64,000 bases of DNA from assembly GCA_020829485.1 (NCBI GenBank), contig JAIVFU010000025.1, positions 1-64,000 on the forward strand, given 5' to 3'. Of this stretch, positions 8,955-17,455 are shown one piece after another. Source of the DNA: Nostoc sp. CHAB 5834. GTDB taxonomy: Bacteria; Cyanobacteriota; Cyanobacteriia; Cyanobacteriales; Nostocaceae. Both the position numbers and the translations under genes were made by a program. Below the pieces are notes generated by a model. That model had not been told where the DNA came from. It saw only the letters and a list, made by a program, of their open reading frames with translations, and made no database searches. The stretch's first letter is position 1. Every line of letters begins with the position of its first letter.

Positions 8955-9677
8955 ATGCTGTTGATTTCTTGGTTGACACCCAGTCATTTTGTCATGCTGG
9001 GGCTACAAATAGTTTTTGCGATCGCTCACAGTGGAGGCGCTGCTTTGCGTCCAAGGGCCGAAAAATATATTGGCCCAAGGCTTTATCGGGTTCTGTTTGC
9101 ATTAGTCAGCTTACCTTTGGCTGTAATATTAATTATTTACTTTTTTGGGCATCGATATGATGGTTTGCAACTTTGGCAGGTACAAGGAGTACCAGGAGTG
9201 CGAGAATTTGTTTGGCTGCTGTCAGCTATCTCGTTTTTATTTTTATATCCTGCTACCTTCAATCTACTAGAAATTGCTGCCATTCAAAAGCCCCAAGTTC
9301 ATCTCTACGAAACAGGAATTATTCGGATTACCCGTCATCCCCAGATGGTAGGACAAATAATTTGGTGTGTTGCCCATACTGTCTGGCTGGGTACTACCTT
9401 TACACTTGTGACTTCTATTGGATTGGTGTTGCATCACTTGTTTGGAGTTTGGCATGGGGATCGCCGTCTAAGCGATCGCTATGGGGAAGCCTTTGAAATT
9501 GCCAAACAGCGGACTTCAATTATTCCCTTTAAGGCAATTATTGACGGCCGTCAATCTATCTTATGGCAGGAATTTCTCCGTCCTTCCTATTTGGGAGTTG
9601 CCATTTTTATCGCTTTGCTTTGGTGGTCGCACCCTCTGTTGATGGAAGCAACTGGTAAGATAAAATGGGAAATTTAA
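8955..9677 (+). CDS. NnrU/Z-ISO-like integral membrane protein
   Basis: A membrane protein of 240 residues (242 if GTG 8949 is used) with about six hydrophobic segments and the conserved motif RITRHPQMVGQIIW around residues 118-131. It belongs to the NnrU family, which includes the heme-dependent 15-cis-zeta-carotene isomerase Z-ISO of plants and related cyanobacterial proteins. A role in carotenoid isomerisation in the thylakoid or plasma membrane is therefore possible. His residues at HSGG (near 26), RHPQ and HHLFGVWHGD are candidate heme or metal ligands. It is divergent from rbcR and followed by a strong hairpin terminator at 9900-9934. Family assignment is firm, the exact reaction is not. 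Confidence 0.75.
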   Translation: MLLISWLTPSHFVMLGLQIVFAIAHSGGAALRPRAEKYIGPRLYRVLFALVSLPLAVILIIYFFGHRYDGLQLWQVQGVPGVREFVWLLSAISFLFLYPATFNLLEIAAIQKPQVHLYETGIIRITRHPQMVGQIIWCVAHTVWLGTTFTLVTSIGLVLHHLFGVWHGDRRLSDRYGEAFEIAKQRTSIIPFKAIIDGRQSILWQEFLRPSYLGVAIFIALLWWSHPLLMEATGKIKWEI

Positions 9678-9762
9678 GCGATCCCCAGTGTCAGCAGAAA
9701 ATCCCAAATAGATTAAAATTTTAGCTTATCAATTGCCCCGAATCAATGTAGGATAAATTCAA

Positions 9763-9934
9763 ACATCTATCACTGGGGGTGCGTTCAGTCAGCTTAAGAT
9801 TTTTTATTGGTAGTTGAAGACCTGTTGTCTTTCCTTGGGAGTCAGTCGCAGATTCAGTCAAATTCTTAGGCGGCCACAGCAATCAGGAGTCTAATATTCA
9901 AAAAAGCCACCGTGAGAGTTGCGCTGGCTTTTTT
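9763..9934 (+). ncRNA. Candidate structured RNA ending in a strong terminator
   Basis: A 220-base gap after the NnrU-like gene ends in a textbook terminator: AAAAAAGCCA pairs with TGGCTTTTTT (9900-9934). Upstream, GCTTAAGA can pair with TCTTAGGC across about 70 bases, enclosing an AAGAC-CTGTT-GTCTT hairpin. A GATAAAT box lies near 9751-9757, ten or so bases before the proposed 5' end. The long rod-like folding and length of about 170 bases are compatible with 6S RNA, but I cannot identify conserved 6S positions with confidence. It may instead simply be the 3' UTR of the upstream gene. Confidence 0.35.
9900..9934 (+). terminator. Rho-independent terminator
   Basis: AAAAAAGCCA and TGGCTTTTTT are perfect inverted repeats around a 15-base loop, with the T-run forming part of the stem. 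It ends either the NnrU-like transcript or the candidate RNA. Confidence 0.85.
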
Positions 9935-10091
9935 GTCAGAGACACATCAACACGTTGAATTTTTGCCCAATTATTCTGTGTCCTGATATCTGGTTCCTGA
10001 AAGTATCTATTGGCAGTTACTGACTTACCAATCCTTCACTTCAGTACTGATAGGTAGTTTGATAAAAAAACCTTATAATCCAAGAGGCGTC

Positions 10092-10478
10092 ATGGTATTG
10101 TCGGTTAGTGAGCAGACATTTACTCAAGAAGTTTTAGAATCTCCTATTCCTGTTTTAGTTAACTTTGAAGCACCTTGGTGTGGCTTGTGTCGGATTATCC
10201 ACCCACTATTGTTGCAATTTCAAGCCCAATGTGGGGACGAAATTAAATTAGTTGGGGTTAACGCCGATCAAAATTTTAAATTGTCTACTACTTATAGGCT
10301 AAAGTCACTGCCAACTTTACTATTGATTGAAAATGGCACTGTTCGCCATCGATTGGAAGGCTTTCGCGGCAGAGAAGATTTACGTCTAGCTTTAGAAGAG
10401 ATTAAAGCCAGCTACAGCAATTACCCCAAAATCTACAAAAGTTCAAAAACAGTGGACTTAGAATGTCGTTCAGCCTGA
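10092..10478 (+). CDS. Thioredoxin-family protein with WCGLC active site
   Basis: A 128-residue thioredoxin. The core runs from the N-terminus to about residue 105, with active site WCGLC (residues 31-35), where Leu and Cys replace the Pro-Cys of the usual WCGPC, and the cis-proline loop SLPTLLL. Thioredoxins reduce disulfides of target proteins in the cytosol; a non-proline CXXC changes redox potential and partner choice. The ATG at 10092 gives the normal length; the reading from TTG 10059 adds 11 residues without a ribosome binding site. The last 20 residues are a Ser/Lys-rich tail. It precedes ndhF but is separated by repeats and a terminator, so it is probably a separate transcript. Confidence 0.88.
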   Translation: MVLSVSEQTFTQEVLESPIPVLVNFEAPWCGLCRIIHPLLLQFQAQCGDEIKLVGVNADQNFKLSTTYRLKSLPTLLLIENGTVRHRLEGFRGREDLRLALEEIKASYSNYPKIYKSSKTVDLECRSA

Positions 10479-10482
10479 TGGA

Positions 10483-10560
10483 TATAGGGCATAGGGCATA
10501 GGGCATAGGGCATAGGGCATAGGGCTAATGACCAATGACCAATGACCAATGACCAATGAC
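10483..10560. repeat. Heptamer short tandem repeats (ATAGGGC and TGACCAA)
   Basis: Six or so tandem ATAGGGC units (10484-10524) are directly followed by about five TGACCAA units (10528-10562). Such heptamers are a hallmark of filamentous cyanobacteria. Confidence 0.9.
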
Positions 10561-10584
10561 CAAATATAAAACCATGCTTAATAC

Positions 10585-10615
10585 CCCACCCAATCAGTCT
10601 TGGGTGGGTTATTTT
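10585..10615 (+). terminator. Terminator of the thioredoxin gene
   Basis: CCCACCCAA (10585-10593) pairs with TTGGGTGGG (10600-10608), followed by TTATTTT. Confidence 0.75.
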
Positions 10616-10689
10616 ATCCTAAAGGGTGTAGTCACAATTATTAACAGTTTCGACACGCTAATCAAGAATTCTAAAAGTAGGCGTCAGTG

Positions 10690-12792
10690 ATGGAAGTAAT
10701 CTATCAGTATGCCTGGCTGATTCCGGTGTTTCCTCTTCTTGGGGCAATGCTGGTCGGTCTAGGGTTAATCTCGTTGAATCAGGTGACAAACCGCCTACGG
10801 CAGCTTAACGCTGTGGTGATTATCTCCATGATGGCAGTAGCTATGGGGATGTCGTTTGCCTTGCTCTGGAGTCAAATTCAAGGACATCCGTCTTATATTC
10901 GCACCTTTGAGTGGGCGGCAGCAGGTAATTTTCACCTGAGCATGGGCTACACTATTGACCACCTGACAGCCTTAATGCTGGTGATTGTCACAACGGTAGC
11001 CTGCTTAGTCATGGTTTACACCGATGGCTACATGGCTCACGATCCCGGTTACGTGAGGTTTTACGCCTATCTCAGTTTGTTTGGCTCTTCAATGTTAGGT
11101 CTAGTGGTCAGCCCCAACCTAGTACAGATTTATATATTCTGGGAACTGGTCGGGATGTGTTCCTACTTGCTGGTCGGTTTTTGGTACGATCGCAAGTCAG
11201 CAGCCGATGCGGCGCAAAAAGCCTTTGTTACCAATAGGGTGGGCGACTTTGGTTTGTTACTGGGCATTTTGGGGCTGTACTGGGCCACAGGAAGCTTTGA
11301 TTTTAATATCATGGGCGATCGCCTCGCCCAACTCGTCGAATCAGGTACTATCAGCAATTTTCTCGCTGTCCTGTTTGCGATTTTAGTTTTCTTAGGCCCA
11401 GTTGCAAAATCAGCCCAATTCCCCCTCCACGTCTGGCTACCAGACGCAATGGAAGGCCCCACCCCCATTTCTGCCTTGATTCACGCGGCAACAATGGTGG
11501 CGGCGGGTGTTTTCCTCATTGCCCGGATGTACCCAGTATTTGAAGACGTTCCAGTTGCAATGAATGTCATTGCCTTTACTGGGGCGTTTACGGCGTTTTT
11601 GGGGGCTAGCATTGCCATTACCCAAAACGACATCAAAAAGGGCTTGGCTTACTCCACCATTTCCCAACTTGGTTACATGGTGATGGCAATGGGAATAGGT
11701 TCCTACAGTGCTGGACTATTCCACCTGATGACCCACGCCTATTTCAAGGCGATGCTGTTCTTGGGTTCAGGTTCAGTAATTCACGGCATGGAAGGTGTCG
11801 TTGGACACGACCCCGCCTTAGCGCAAGATATGCGCTTGATGGGTGGACTGCGAAAGTATATGCCTGTCACAGCAACTACCTTCTTAATTGGTTGCTTGGC
11901 AATTTCTGGTATTCCACCCTTTGCCGGTTTCTGGTCAAAAGATGAAATTCTAGGGAAGGCTTTTGAGGCTAATCCATTCCTCTGGTTGATTGGCTGGCTA
12001 ACTGCCGGGATTACAGCTTTCTATATGTTTAGAATGTATTTCATGACATTTGAAGGCAAATTCCGGGGTACTGACGAGAAAATCAAGGAAAAACTCAAGA
12101 AAGCTGCGGCCACAATTGTCCTGGAATTAGAGTCAGAAGAACCAGTCCCGAATTTTGGGCCTGGGGCAATGAAGAAAGGAGAACTGGCGGCAACTAGTCA
12201 GCAGCATGATTCCCATGACTCCCACGGGCATCAGGGCGACTCCCCCCACGAATCGCCGTGGACAATGACGCTGCCGTTGGCACTATTGGCTGTGCCTTCG
12301 ATTTTGATTGGTTTAGTGGGAACTCCCTACGCCAATTATTTTGAAGAGTTTATCTTTCCTCCTAGCGAAACTCTCTCCGAAGTTATAGAAAAGGCTTCCG
12401 AGTTCAATCCGACGGAATTCTACATTATGGCGGGTGCTTCAGTCGGAATTTCTTTGATTGCGATTACCCTGGCTTCGCTGATGTATTTGCGCCGGAAAAT
12501 TGACCCGGCTGCGATCGCTGCTAAAATCCAACCACTTTACGAGTTATCCCTCAACAAGTGGTACTTTGATGACATTTACCATCGGGTTTTTGTCCTCGGC
12601 TTGCGTCGCCTAGCTAGACAAGTTATGGAAGTTGACTTCCGCGTTGTCGATGGTGCTGTTAACCTCACAGGCTTTTTCACCCTTGTTAGCGGTGAAGGTC
12701 TGAAGTACCTAGAAAACGGTCGCGCTCAATTCTATGCCTTGATTGTGTTTGGGGCGGTTTTGGGCTTAGTGATTGTCTTTGGTGTCACCTAA
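10690..12792 (+). CDS. ndhF: NAD(P)H-quinone oxidoreductase subunit 5 (NdhF)
   Basis: A 700-residue antiporter-like membrane subunit of the thylakoid NDH-1 complex, which takes electrons from ferredoxin to plastoquinone and pumps protons in respiration and cyclic electron flow. Family signatures include WELVGMCSYLLVGFW, the proton-channel stretch HVWLPDAMEGPTPISALIHA and the quinone-side segments with GLAYSTISQLGYM. About 16 hydrophobic segments are visible. A soluble loop around residues 480-525 is His/Asp/Ser rich (HDSHDSHGHQGD) before the C-terminal arm. The length and sequence fit the NdhF1 type of the respiratory NDH-1L complex. GTG 10687 directly precedes the ATG. ndhD follows after a 2.7-kb insert. 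Confidence 0.95.
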   Translation: MEVIYQYAWLIPVFPLLGAMLVGLGLISLNQVTNRLRQLNAVVIISMMAVAMGMSFALLWSQIQGHPSYIRTFEWAAAGNFHLSMGYTIDHLTALMLVIVTTVACLVMVYTDGYMAHDPGYVRFYAYLSLFGSSMLGLVVSPNLVQIYIFWELVGMCSYLLVGFWYDRKSAADAAQKAFVTNRVGDFGLLLGILGLYWATGSFDFNIMGDRLAQLVESGTISNFLAVLFAILVFLGPVAKSAQFPLHVWLPDAMEGPTPISALIHAATMVAAGVFLIARMYPVFEDVPVAMNVIAFTGAFTAFLGASIAITQNDIKKGLAYSTISQLGYMVMAMGIGSYSAGLFHLMTHAYFKAMLFLGSGSVIHGMEGVVGHDPALAQDMRLMGGLRKYMPVTATTFLIGCLAISGIPPFAGFWSKDEILGKAFEANPFLWLIGWLTAGITAFYMFRMYFMTFEGKFRGTDEKIKEKLKKAAATIVLELESEEPVPNFGPGAMKKGELAATSQQHDSHDSHGHQGDSPHESPWTMTLPLALLAVPSILIGLVGTPYANYFEEFIFPPSETLSEVIEKASEFNPTEFYIMAGASVGISLIAITLASLMYLRRKIDPAAIAAKIQPLYELSLNKWYFDDIYHRVFVLGLRRLARQVMEVDFRVVDGAVNLTGFFTLVSGEGLKYLENGRAQFYALIVFGAVLGLVIVFGVT

Positions 12793-12795
12793 TTT

Positions 12796-12826
12796 TAATC
12801 GGGGTGGGCGATCGTCCGCCCCTACA
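12796..12826 (+). repeat. Hairpin repeat after ndhF
   Basis: GGGGTGGGCGATCGTCCGCCCC is an imperfect palindrome centred on CGATCG just after the ndhF stop. It may end transcription, but it is also a dispersed repeat; a relative lies near 42.99 kb. Confidence 0.5.
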
Positions 12827-13046
12827 TTATTTCTTGAATTCTGTGATACAACCATTTTCAGGTAAGTAAACTAAATCTTTTTTGTTTCACGCAGAGGCAC
12901 GCGGAGAAATTGAGAGTTGAGTTTCAAAAGATGACCAAAATTTTTAATACAACCTATAAAAGTTTAGCTTTCTAGTTCCGCTCTTATTTTTTCAAGATGT
13001 TTAATAATCTTCAAAGAATAAAATCGTTCAGAACATTTAATTATTT

Positions 13047-13667
13047 ATGACAGAAGAAGAGATCAGAATCAGGCGGCACCATATACCAGATGATGAAGTT
13101 TGGGAACGAAGTCATAATACATGGAAACAACTCAAGCCAAGACTCAACTTTAATTATCGACTTGACCCATCTAATGAAACACCTCTAGAATATTCACAAA
13201 GGATAATATCAATATTTAACAATATTCCTATAGAGGTACTTCTTCAGTGGCAATTTGAGCATATCTATGACTTGGATATGGTAAATAACTATGGCTGGAT
13301 TAATTACCATCAAGTGACTTTTAACCTTGTTTATTGGTCTGAAAAAGAGTTTTCTAAAGTGCAAATATTTTCAGGCTTTAAGGATTATGTAGACCGCAAA
13401 AGTCATATATCAAATTTTGAGCATCTATCATGCACTGATGAAGATAAAGATTATTGGAGGCAGTTTGGAACTTGGCTAGTTTCAATAATTGTATTAGAAA
13501 CTGAAAATATGATTAATATACCAAGTTATGCAGAATTAAATTGCCCATACCAGCTTGTAGAAGGACATACGCGGTTTGGAAACTACAATGCTATTAAATG
13601 CTTAAGTAAGCAAGGAAATGTTCAAATATCAAATAAACACAAAGTTTTTCTGATGTCTGTTAGTTGA
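13047..13667 (+). CDS. Hypothetical protein with a LVEGHTRFGN motif
   Basis: A 206-residue soluble protein I do not recognise. It is acidic to neutral, rich in aromatic residues, and encoded by DNA much richer in A and T than ndhF and ndhD on either side. Near the C-terminus (about residues 170-184) the sequence YQLVEGHTRFGNYNA resembles the GHTR motif seen in ParB/sulfiredoxin-fold proteins, which might bind a nucleotide; this is a motif impression only. The ATG at 13047 starts the frame. It lies in the insert between ndhF and ndhD, with a convergent unknown gene 37 bases away, a pairing that suggests horizontally acquired cargo. Confidence 0.6.
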   Translation: MTEEEIRIRRHHIPDDEVWERSHNTWKQLKPRLNFNYRLDPSNETPLEYSQRIISIFNNIPIEVLLQWQFEHIYDLDMVNNYGWINYHQVTFNLVYWSEKEFSKVQIFSGFKDYVDRKSHISNFEHLSCTDEDKDYWRQFGTWLVSIIVLETENMINIPSYAELNCPYQLVEGHTRFGNYNAIKCLSKQGNVQISNKHKVFLMSVS

Positions 13668-13704
13668 ATAATCGATTGTCGCTGAAATTCGCTGCAACAC
13701 ATTG

Positions 13705-14574
13705 TTATAAATTGTCCGACACCTCATTATTTATGAGTATTTCATACTCGGTAAGAAAGAAAGAAATGTAAGAACGAATAAGATTACAGAATAAGCGACC
13801 TTCAGAAAGAGTGATTGGTTTGCCCTCTTTTAGATCAAGTCCATGCCGACCACCACCACCAGTTGGTGACGAATGATAACCATGTAAACTTTCTAAAGAT
13901 TTTAATATATACTTGATTGCTGTCCCTTCATTTGCATTGCGGAGTTCCTTCACAATTAGGTTAAAGTATGTCCCTTTTATTATTGTGCCAGATGGTAATT
14001 GCTCACCTCTAAAAGCAGTTGTAATTGATTCTAGAATCCAAAGCAGTTCTTGAACTGCTTCTCTAGCCCGATTTTCAATCAGTAGTTGTTCAGAACGGCT
14101 TAGAGACTTAGTAATGAGTTGCTTTGCAGACTCAGTAAAGGTTGATGGCGATTCGGCCACAGGGATAGCTTCTTCACCTTCGGATAGCTTCACAAGTTTT
14201 GGTGGATGGATTTGATAAGCAATCTTGTGTTCAAGACAAATACTGTTGATACGTTCAATGTCAGGGATTGTATATTTATCCCGAAGATTCTCACACGCCT
14301 CGTAGAACGCTTCCAGAAACAGGGGTGAGTTTTTAGCCGCGTCTTCCAAAGATGACCGTAAATCTGTGCTTGCCCAATTCTCTGAAGTACTCCAGACACT
14401 CGTAGAGCCTACTGCATGGGCAAAACACTCTTTAAAATACTCTAGTAACTTCCAGCGATCTCCCTTAGCTACTATTATGCCAATAAGTTTCTCAAATTCA
14501 TCAATCGCTGCATTAGGAATAACTGAATCTGGTGAAGATATAAAGCGCCATGAATCAGGAAATTGAAGTGACAT
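13705..14574 (-). CDS. Hypothetical protein, C-terminus resembling abortive-infection (Abi_C/HEPN-like) domains
   Basis: A 289-residue soluble protein. The first 180 residues are helical and unremarkable. The C-terminal part, from about 195, contains LRNANEGTAIKYILKSLESLHGYHS, then a glycine-rich turn SPTGGGGRHG and a closing helix LFCNLIRSYISFFLTEYE. This arrangement of helix, RN-like pair and GxRHG turn recalls C-terminal abortive-infection (HEPN-type) domains that cut RNA, but I could not confirm catalytic residues. It sits in the AT-rich insert between ndhF and ndhD, converging on another unknown gene and next to a toxin-antitoxin pair. A defence role is an inference from context. Confidence 0.6.
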   Translation of the reverse strand: MSLQFPDSWRFISSPDSVIPNAAIDEFEKLIGIIVAKGDRWKLLEYFKECFAHAVGSTSVWSTSENWASTDLRSSLEDAAKNSPLFLEAFYEACENLRDKYTIPDIERINSICLEHKIAYQIHPPKLVKLSEGEEAIPVAESPSTFTESAKQLITKSLSRSEQLLIENRAREAVQELLWILESITTAFRGEQLPSGTIIKGTYFNLIVKELRNANEGTAIKYILKSLESLHGYHSSPTGGGGRHGLDLKEGKPITLSEGRLFCNLIRSYISFFLTEYEILINNEVSDNL

Positions 14575-14661
14575 TTAAATGTTACATATTAAACAACAGT
14601 ACTTGTATAACTTATTAGAGGTTCATCTTGCAAATCTTCCAGGTACTCTCGGAGTAGAAGA

Positions 14662-14910
14662 TCAGACACATTTAGGTGAGACAACTTGATAGATCACGCG
14701 ATATTGACCACTTTTGTCCGTCTGGATATCACTATTTTTTGCTCAAACTTTAAAAACGGTCAAGTCTATCCCAGAGATTTGATCACCGATAAAATTTCCA
14801 GCCTCTAGCTGATCAATAATGGGTTGAATGTCAATTTGAATTTGGCGATAACGTTTAGTCAGAGTTTTGAGACGGCGTTTGAAGGGAGATGTAAAGCGAA
14901 CTTCTGACAT
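14662..14910 (-). pseudogene. RelE/ParE-type toxin, interrupted by an in-frame stop
   Basis: The reading begins with MSEVRFTSPFKRRLKTL at 14910, four bases after the antitoxin stop, and shows the RelE-fold pattern GIDLTVFKV-x-AKNSD and then SGQYRVIYQV. The codon between FKV and AKNSD is TGA (14743-14745), where the family usually has Arg; CGA to TGA is a single change. The frame then stops again at 14662 where the last strand should continue. The protein would be cut to 55 of about 90 residues, losing the catalytic end, so the toxin is very probably inactive. Its antitoxin upstream is intact. Confidence 0.7.
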
Positions 14911-14914
14911 AAAT

Positions 14915-15166
14915 CTAGGCTTCGATATCGTCCCAAAGCTCTGAAACTGGAAAGGTTTGTCCTACTGCTGCTTGTCGCACTGATTCTTGCAGATCGGCTA
15001 ATATTTGTGCTTTTGGCTCTTGTTCATCAATCCAAGCTAAACCACTGGCGTTATCAGAATTTATGGAACTTATAAGCTGTTGCCAAAGTTCTATAGGGAC
15101 GAGTACATCTGTTGTTTCTCCATCTACGTTAGTGAGATAACGAATTTGACTTTTAATTTGTGCCAT
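14915..15166 (-). CDS. Antitoxin of a RelE/ParE-type pair
   Basis: An 83-residue protein beginning MAQIKSQIRYLTNVDGE, followed by TDVLVPIELWQQLIS and ending in an acidic helix VSELWDDIEA. The size, short N-terminal DNA-binding-like strand and acidic C-terminus match antitoxins that neutralise RelE-fold toxins. The start at 15166 is preferred to the longer frame from 15232, whose extra residues look non-conserved. Only four bases separate its stop from the toxin start, as in a normal operon. Because the toxin is broken, the antitoxin may persist as a regulator or protect against related toxins. Confidence 0.65.
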   Translation of the reverse strand: MAQIKSQIRYLTNVDGETTDVLVPIELWQQLISSINSDNASGLAWIDEQEPKAQILADLQESVRQAAVGQTFPVSELWDDIEA

Positions 15167-15532
15167 TATCATTATGGTTATTCCTTCTTTGATGCATTTT
15201 TGCACCAAATCGCTTTTTTCAACAACCACCAAATAGCATCATGTATTTTTAGCGATAGGTTGATCTAGGCGTAGACGCGGAGCGGCTTGTCGTAGACATC
15301 GCACCACTAAACTATAATTTTATCGGCTTTTTTAGGGTAAATTTTTGACTTGACTGGGAGTATCGCAACGCACATTCCGCACCTGGAACTGTCAAAAAAG
15401 ACTCTCAAGAGTAAAAATAGGGAATTGCCAATTTAATTAAATCAACCTAACGAGGAAGACGAAATCCTTAAAAAGCTGTTACTTAATAACTAGTGACTTT
15501 TTGCCAAACATGATTTTGATAGCAGACGAATT
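15167..15532. other. Spacer upstream of ndhD
   Basis: No gene is seen. A dispersed repeat of the type GTAGACGCGGAGCGGCTTG...GTAGACATCGCACC occupies 15269-15305; a relative is built into the coding region at 18.73 kb. The rest probably contains the ndhD promoter, which I could not pin down. Confidence 0.5.
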
Positions 15533-15535
15533 GTG

Positions 15536-17113
15536 ATGAATATAGCTAATTTTCCGTGGCTGACGACGATTATTCTGTTTCCGATAGCCGCGTCGCTACT
15601 TCTTCCCGTCATTCCTGATAAAGAAGGCAAAACAGTGCGCTGGTACTCCCTTATCGTGGGGCTGATAGATTTTGCACTAATTGTTTATGCTTTTTATACT
15701 GGGTATGATTTCTCCAATCCAGATTTGCAGTTGGTGGAAAGTTACCCCTGGATACCACAAATGGGTTTGAATTGGTCAGTAGGGGCAGATGGCTTATCTA
15801 TGCCCCTAATTATTTTGACTGGATTCATTACCACGCTGGCGATATTAGCAGCTTGGCCTGTTACCTTCAAGCCCAAGCTATTTTACTTCTTGATTTTGGC
15901 GATGTATGGCGGTCAGATTGCCGTGTTCGCTGTCCAGGATATGCTGTTATTTTTCCTGGTGTGGGAACTGGAACTAGTACCGATATACTTTCTGCTGTCG
16001 ATTTGGGGAGGCAAAAGACGGCAGTATGCAGCAACTAAATTTATTTTATACACAGCAGGCGGTTCGCTGTTTATTTTGCTGTCTGCCCTGACAATGGGAT
16101 TTTACGGCGATACGGTGACGTTTGATATGCGATCGCTCGCTTTAAAAGACTTCGCCCTCAATTTCCAACTTGCCGCCTATGCTGGCTTCCTGATTGCCTA
16201 CGCCGTCAAGTTGCCGATTATTCCCTTGCACACCTGGCTACCTGATGCCCACGGTGAAGCCACAGCGCCCGTACACATGTTATTGGCAGGTATTCTTTTG
16301 AAAATGGGCGGTTACGCCTTAATTCGGATGAATGCCCAAATGCTGCCCGATGCCCACGCTTATTTTGCGCCAGTATTGGTAGTTTTGGGGGTAGTTAATA
16401 TCATCTACGCTGCCTTGACATCCTTTGCCCAGCGCAACCTGAAGCGAAAAATTGCCTACTCCTCAATTTCTCACATGGGCTTTGTGATGATTGGGATTGC
16501 CTCCTTCACCGATTTGGGATTGAGTGGGGCAGTGTTACAAATGGTTTCCCACGGGTTAATTGGGGCGAGTTTGTTCTTCCTGGTTGGGGCAACTTACGAT
16601 CGCACACACACCCTGATGTTGGATGAAATGGGCGGTGTTGCGAAGAGAATGCCGAAGATTTTCGCCATGTTCACCACCTGTTCAATGGCTTCTTTGGCAT
16701 TGCCAGGGATGAGCGGTTTCGTGGCAGAATTAATGGTATTTGTTGGCTTTGCTACTAGCGATGCTTATAGCTCTACCTTCAAAGTAATTGTTGTATTCTT
16801 GATGGCAGTGGGAGTAATTTTAACTCCGATTTATCTGCTGTCGATGTTACGAGAAATTTTCTACGGAGAAGAAAACAAAGAATTAGTTTCTCACCAAGCT
16901 TTGATAGATGCCGAACCCCGTGAAGTATTTATCATTGCCTGTTTGTTAATTCCAATTATTGGTATTGGTTTCTATCCGAAATTGCTGACTCAGATGTATG
17001 ACGCTACAACTGTACAATTGACGGCAAGATTGCGTGATTCCGTGCCGACATTAGCACAGCAAAAAGACGATGCACTAAAGGTTTCTTTGAGTGCGCCCCC
17101 AATCGGTAATTAA
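15536..17113 (+). CDS. ndhD: NAD(P)H-quinone oxidoreductase subunit 4 (NdhD)
   Basis: A 525-residue antiporter-like membrane subunit of thylakoid NDH-1, working next to NdhF in proton pumping. Signatures include [20 protein letters not shown], the channel segment [27 protein letters not shown] and [16 protein letters not shown]. About 14 hydrophobic segments are visible and the length is normal. It looks like the NdhD1 type that pairs with NdhF1 in the respiratory NDH-1L complex. GTG 15533 directly precedes ATG 15536. A terminator follows. A degenerate second copy of its last 20 or so codons plus terminator lies at 18949-19084. Confidence 0.95.
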   Translation: MNIANFPWLTTIILFPIAASLLLPVIPDKEGKTVRWYSLIVGLIDFALIVYAFYTGYDFSNPDLQLVESYPWIPQMGLNWSVGADGLSMPLIILTGFITTLAILAAWPVTFKPKLFYFLILAMYGGQIAVFAVQDMLLFFLVWELELVPIYFLLSIWGGKRRQYAATKFILYTAGGSLFILLSALTMGFYGDTVTFDMRSLALKDFALNFQLAAYAGFLIAYAVKLPIIPLHTWLPDAHGEATAPVHMLLAGILLKMGGYALIRMNAQMLPDAHAYFAPVLVVLGVVNIIYAALTSFAQRNLKRKIAYSSISHMGFVMIGIASFTDLGLSGAVLQMVSHGLIGASLFFLVGATYDRTHTLMLDEMGGVAKRMPKIFAMFTTCSMASLALPGMSGFVAELMVFVGFATSDAYSSTFKVIVVFLMAVGVILTPIYLLSMLREIFYGEENKELVSHQALIDAEPREVFIIACLLIPIIGIGFYPKLLTQMYDATTVQLTARLRDSVPTLAQQKDDALKVSLSAPPIGN

Positions 17114-17153
17114 GTTGCGATCGCTAGTTTAGTTTAAATATTGATTACTTTGA

Positions 17154-17179
17154 GGGCGGGTTTTGTACCTGCCCTTTTT
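17154..17179 (+). terminator. ndhD terminator
   Basis: GGGCGGG (17154-17160) pairs with CCTGCCC (17168-17174) across a 7-base loop, followed by TTTTT. Confidence 0.8.
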
Positions 17180-17455
17180 GTTACTCATTCAAAATTTTCG
17201 ATTCGGTGAAGTAAAAAATAACCCATCGAACTCTGACTTTTCACGGTATCTGGAAAACCTCACTTCTATTTCTCTCTCCTAAAAGGAGAGAGACTTTGAA
17301 TTTTCCCCCTTCCCGCGACGAGTTGGGGGTTAGGGGGTTAGGTTTTTCGTGTGCTTTTTCACATAACGTGAAAAGTCAGATCGAACTGAGTTAAAAAAAA
17401 CTTTGTATTGGTAAATAATGAAATGTATTTTTTACAACTTTCATAAAAATAGATT
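17180..17455. repeat. Palindromic repeats between ndhD and the Rpn genes
   Basis: No gene is seen. A CTCTCTCCTAAAAGGAGAGAG palindrome (17271-17291), a CCCCCTT...GGGGGTTAGGGGG stretch, and an outer repeat of TCTGACTTTTCACG (17230) with CGTGAAAAGTCAGA (17367) form a nested inverted-repeat element of about 150 bases. Confidence 0.6.
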
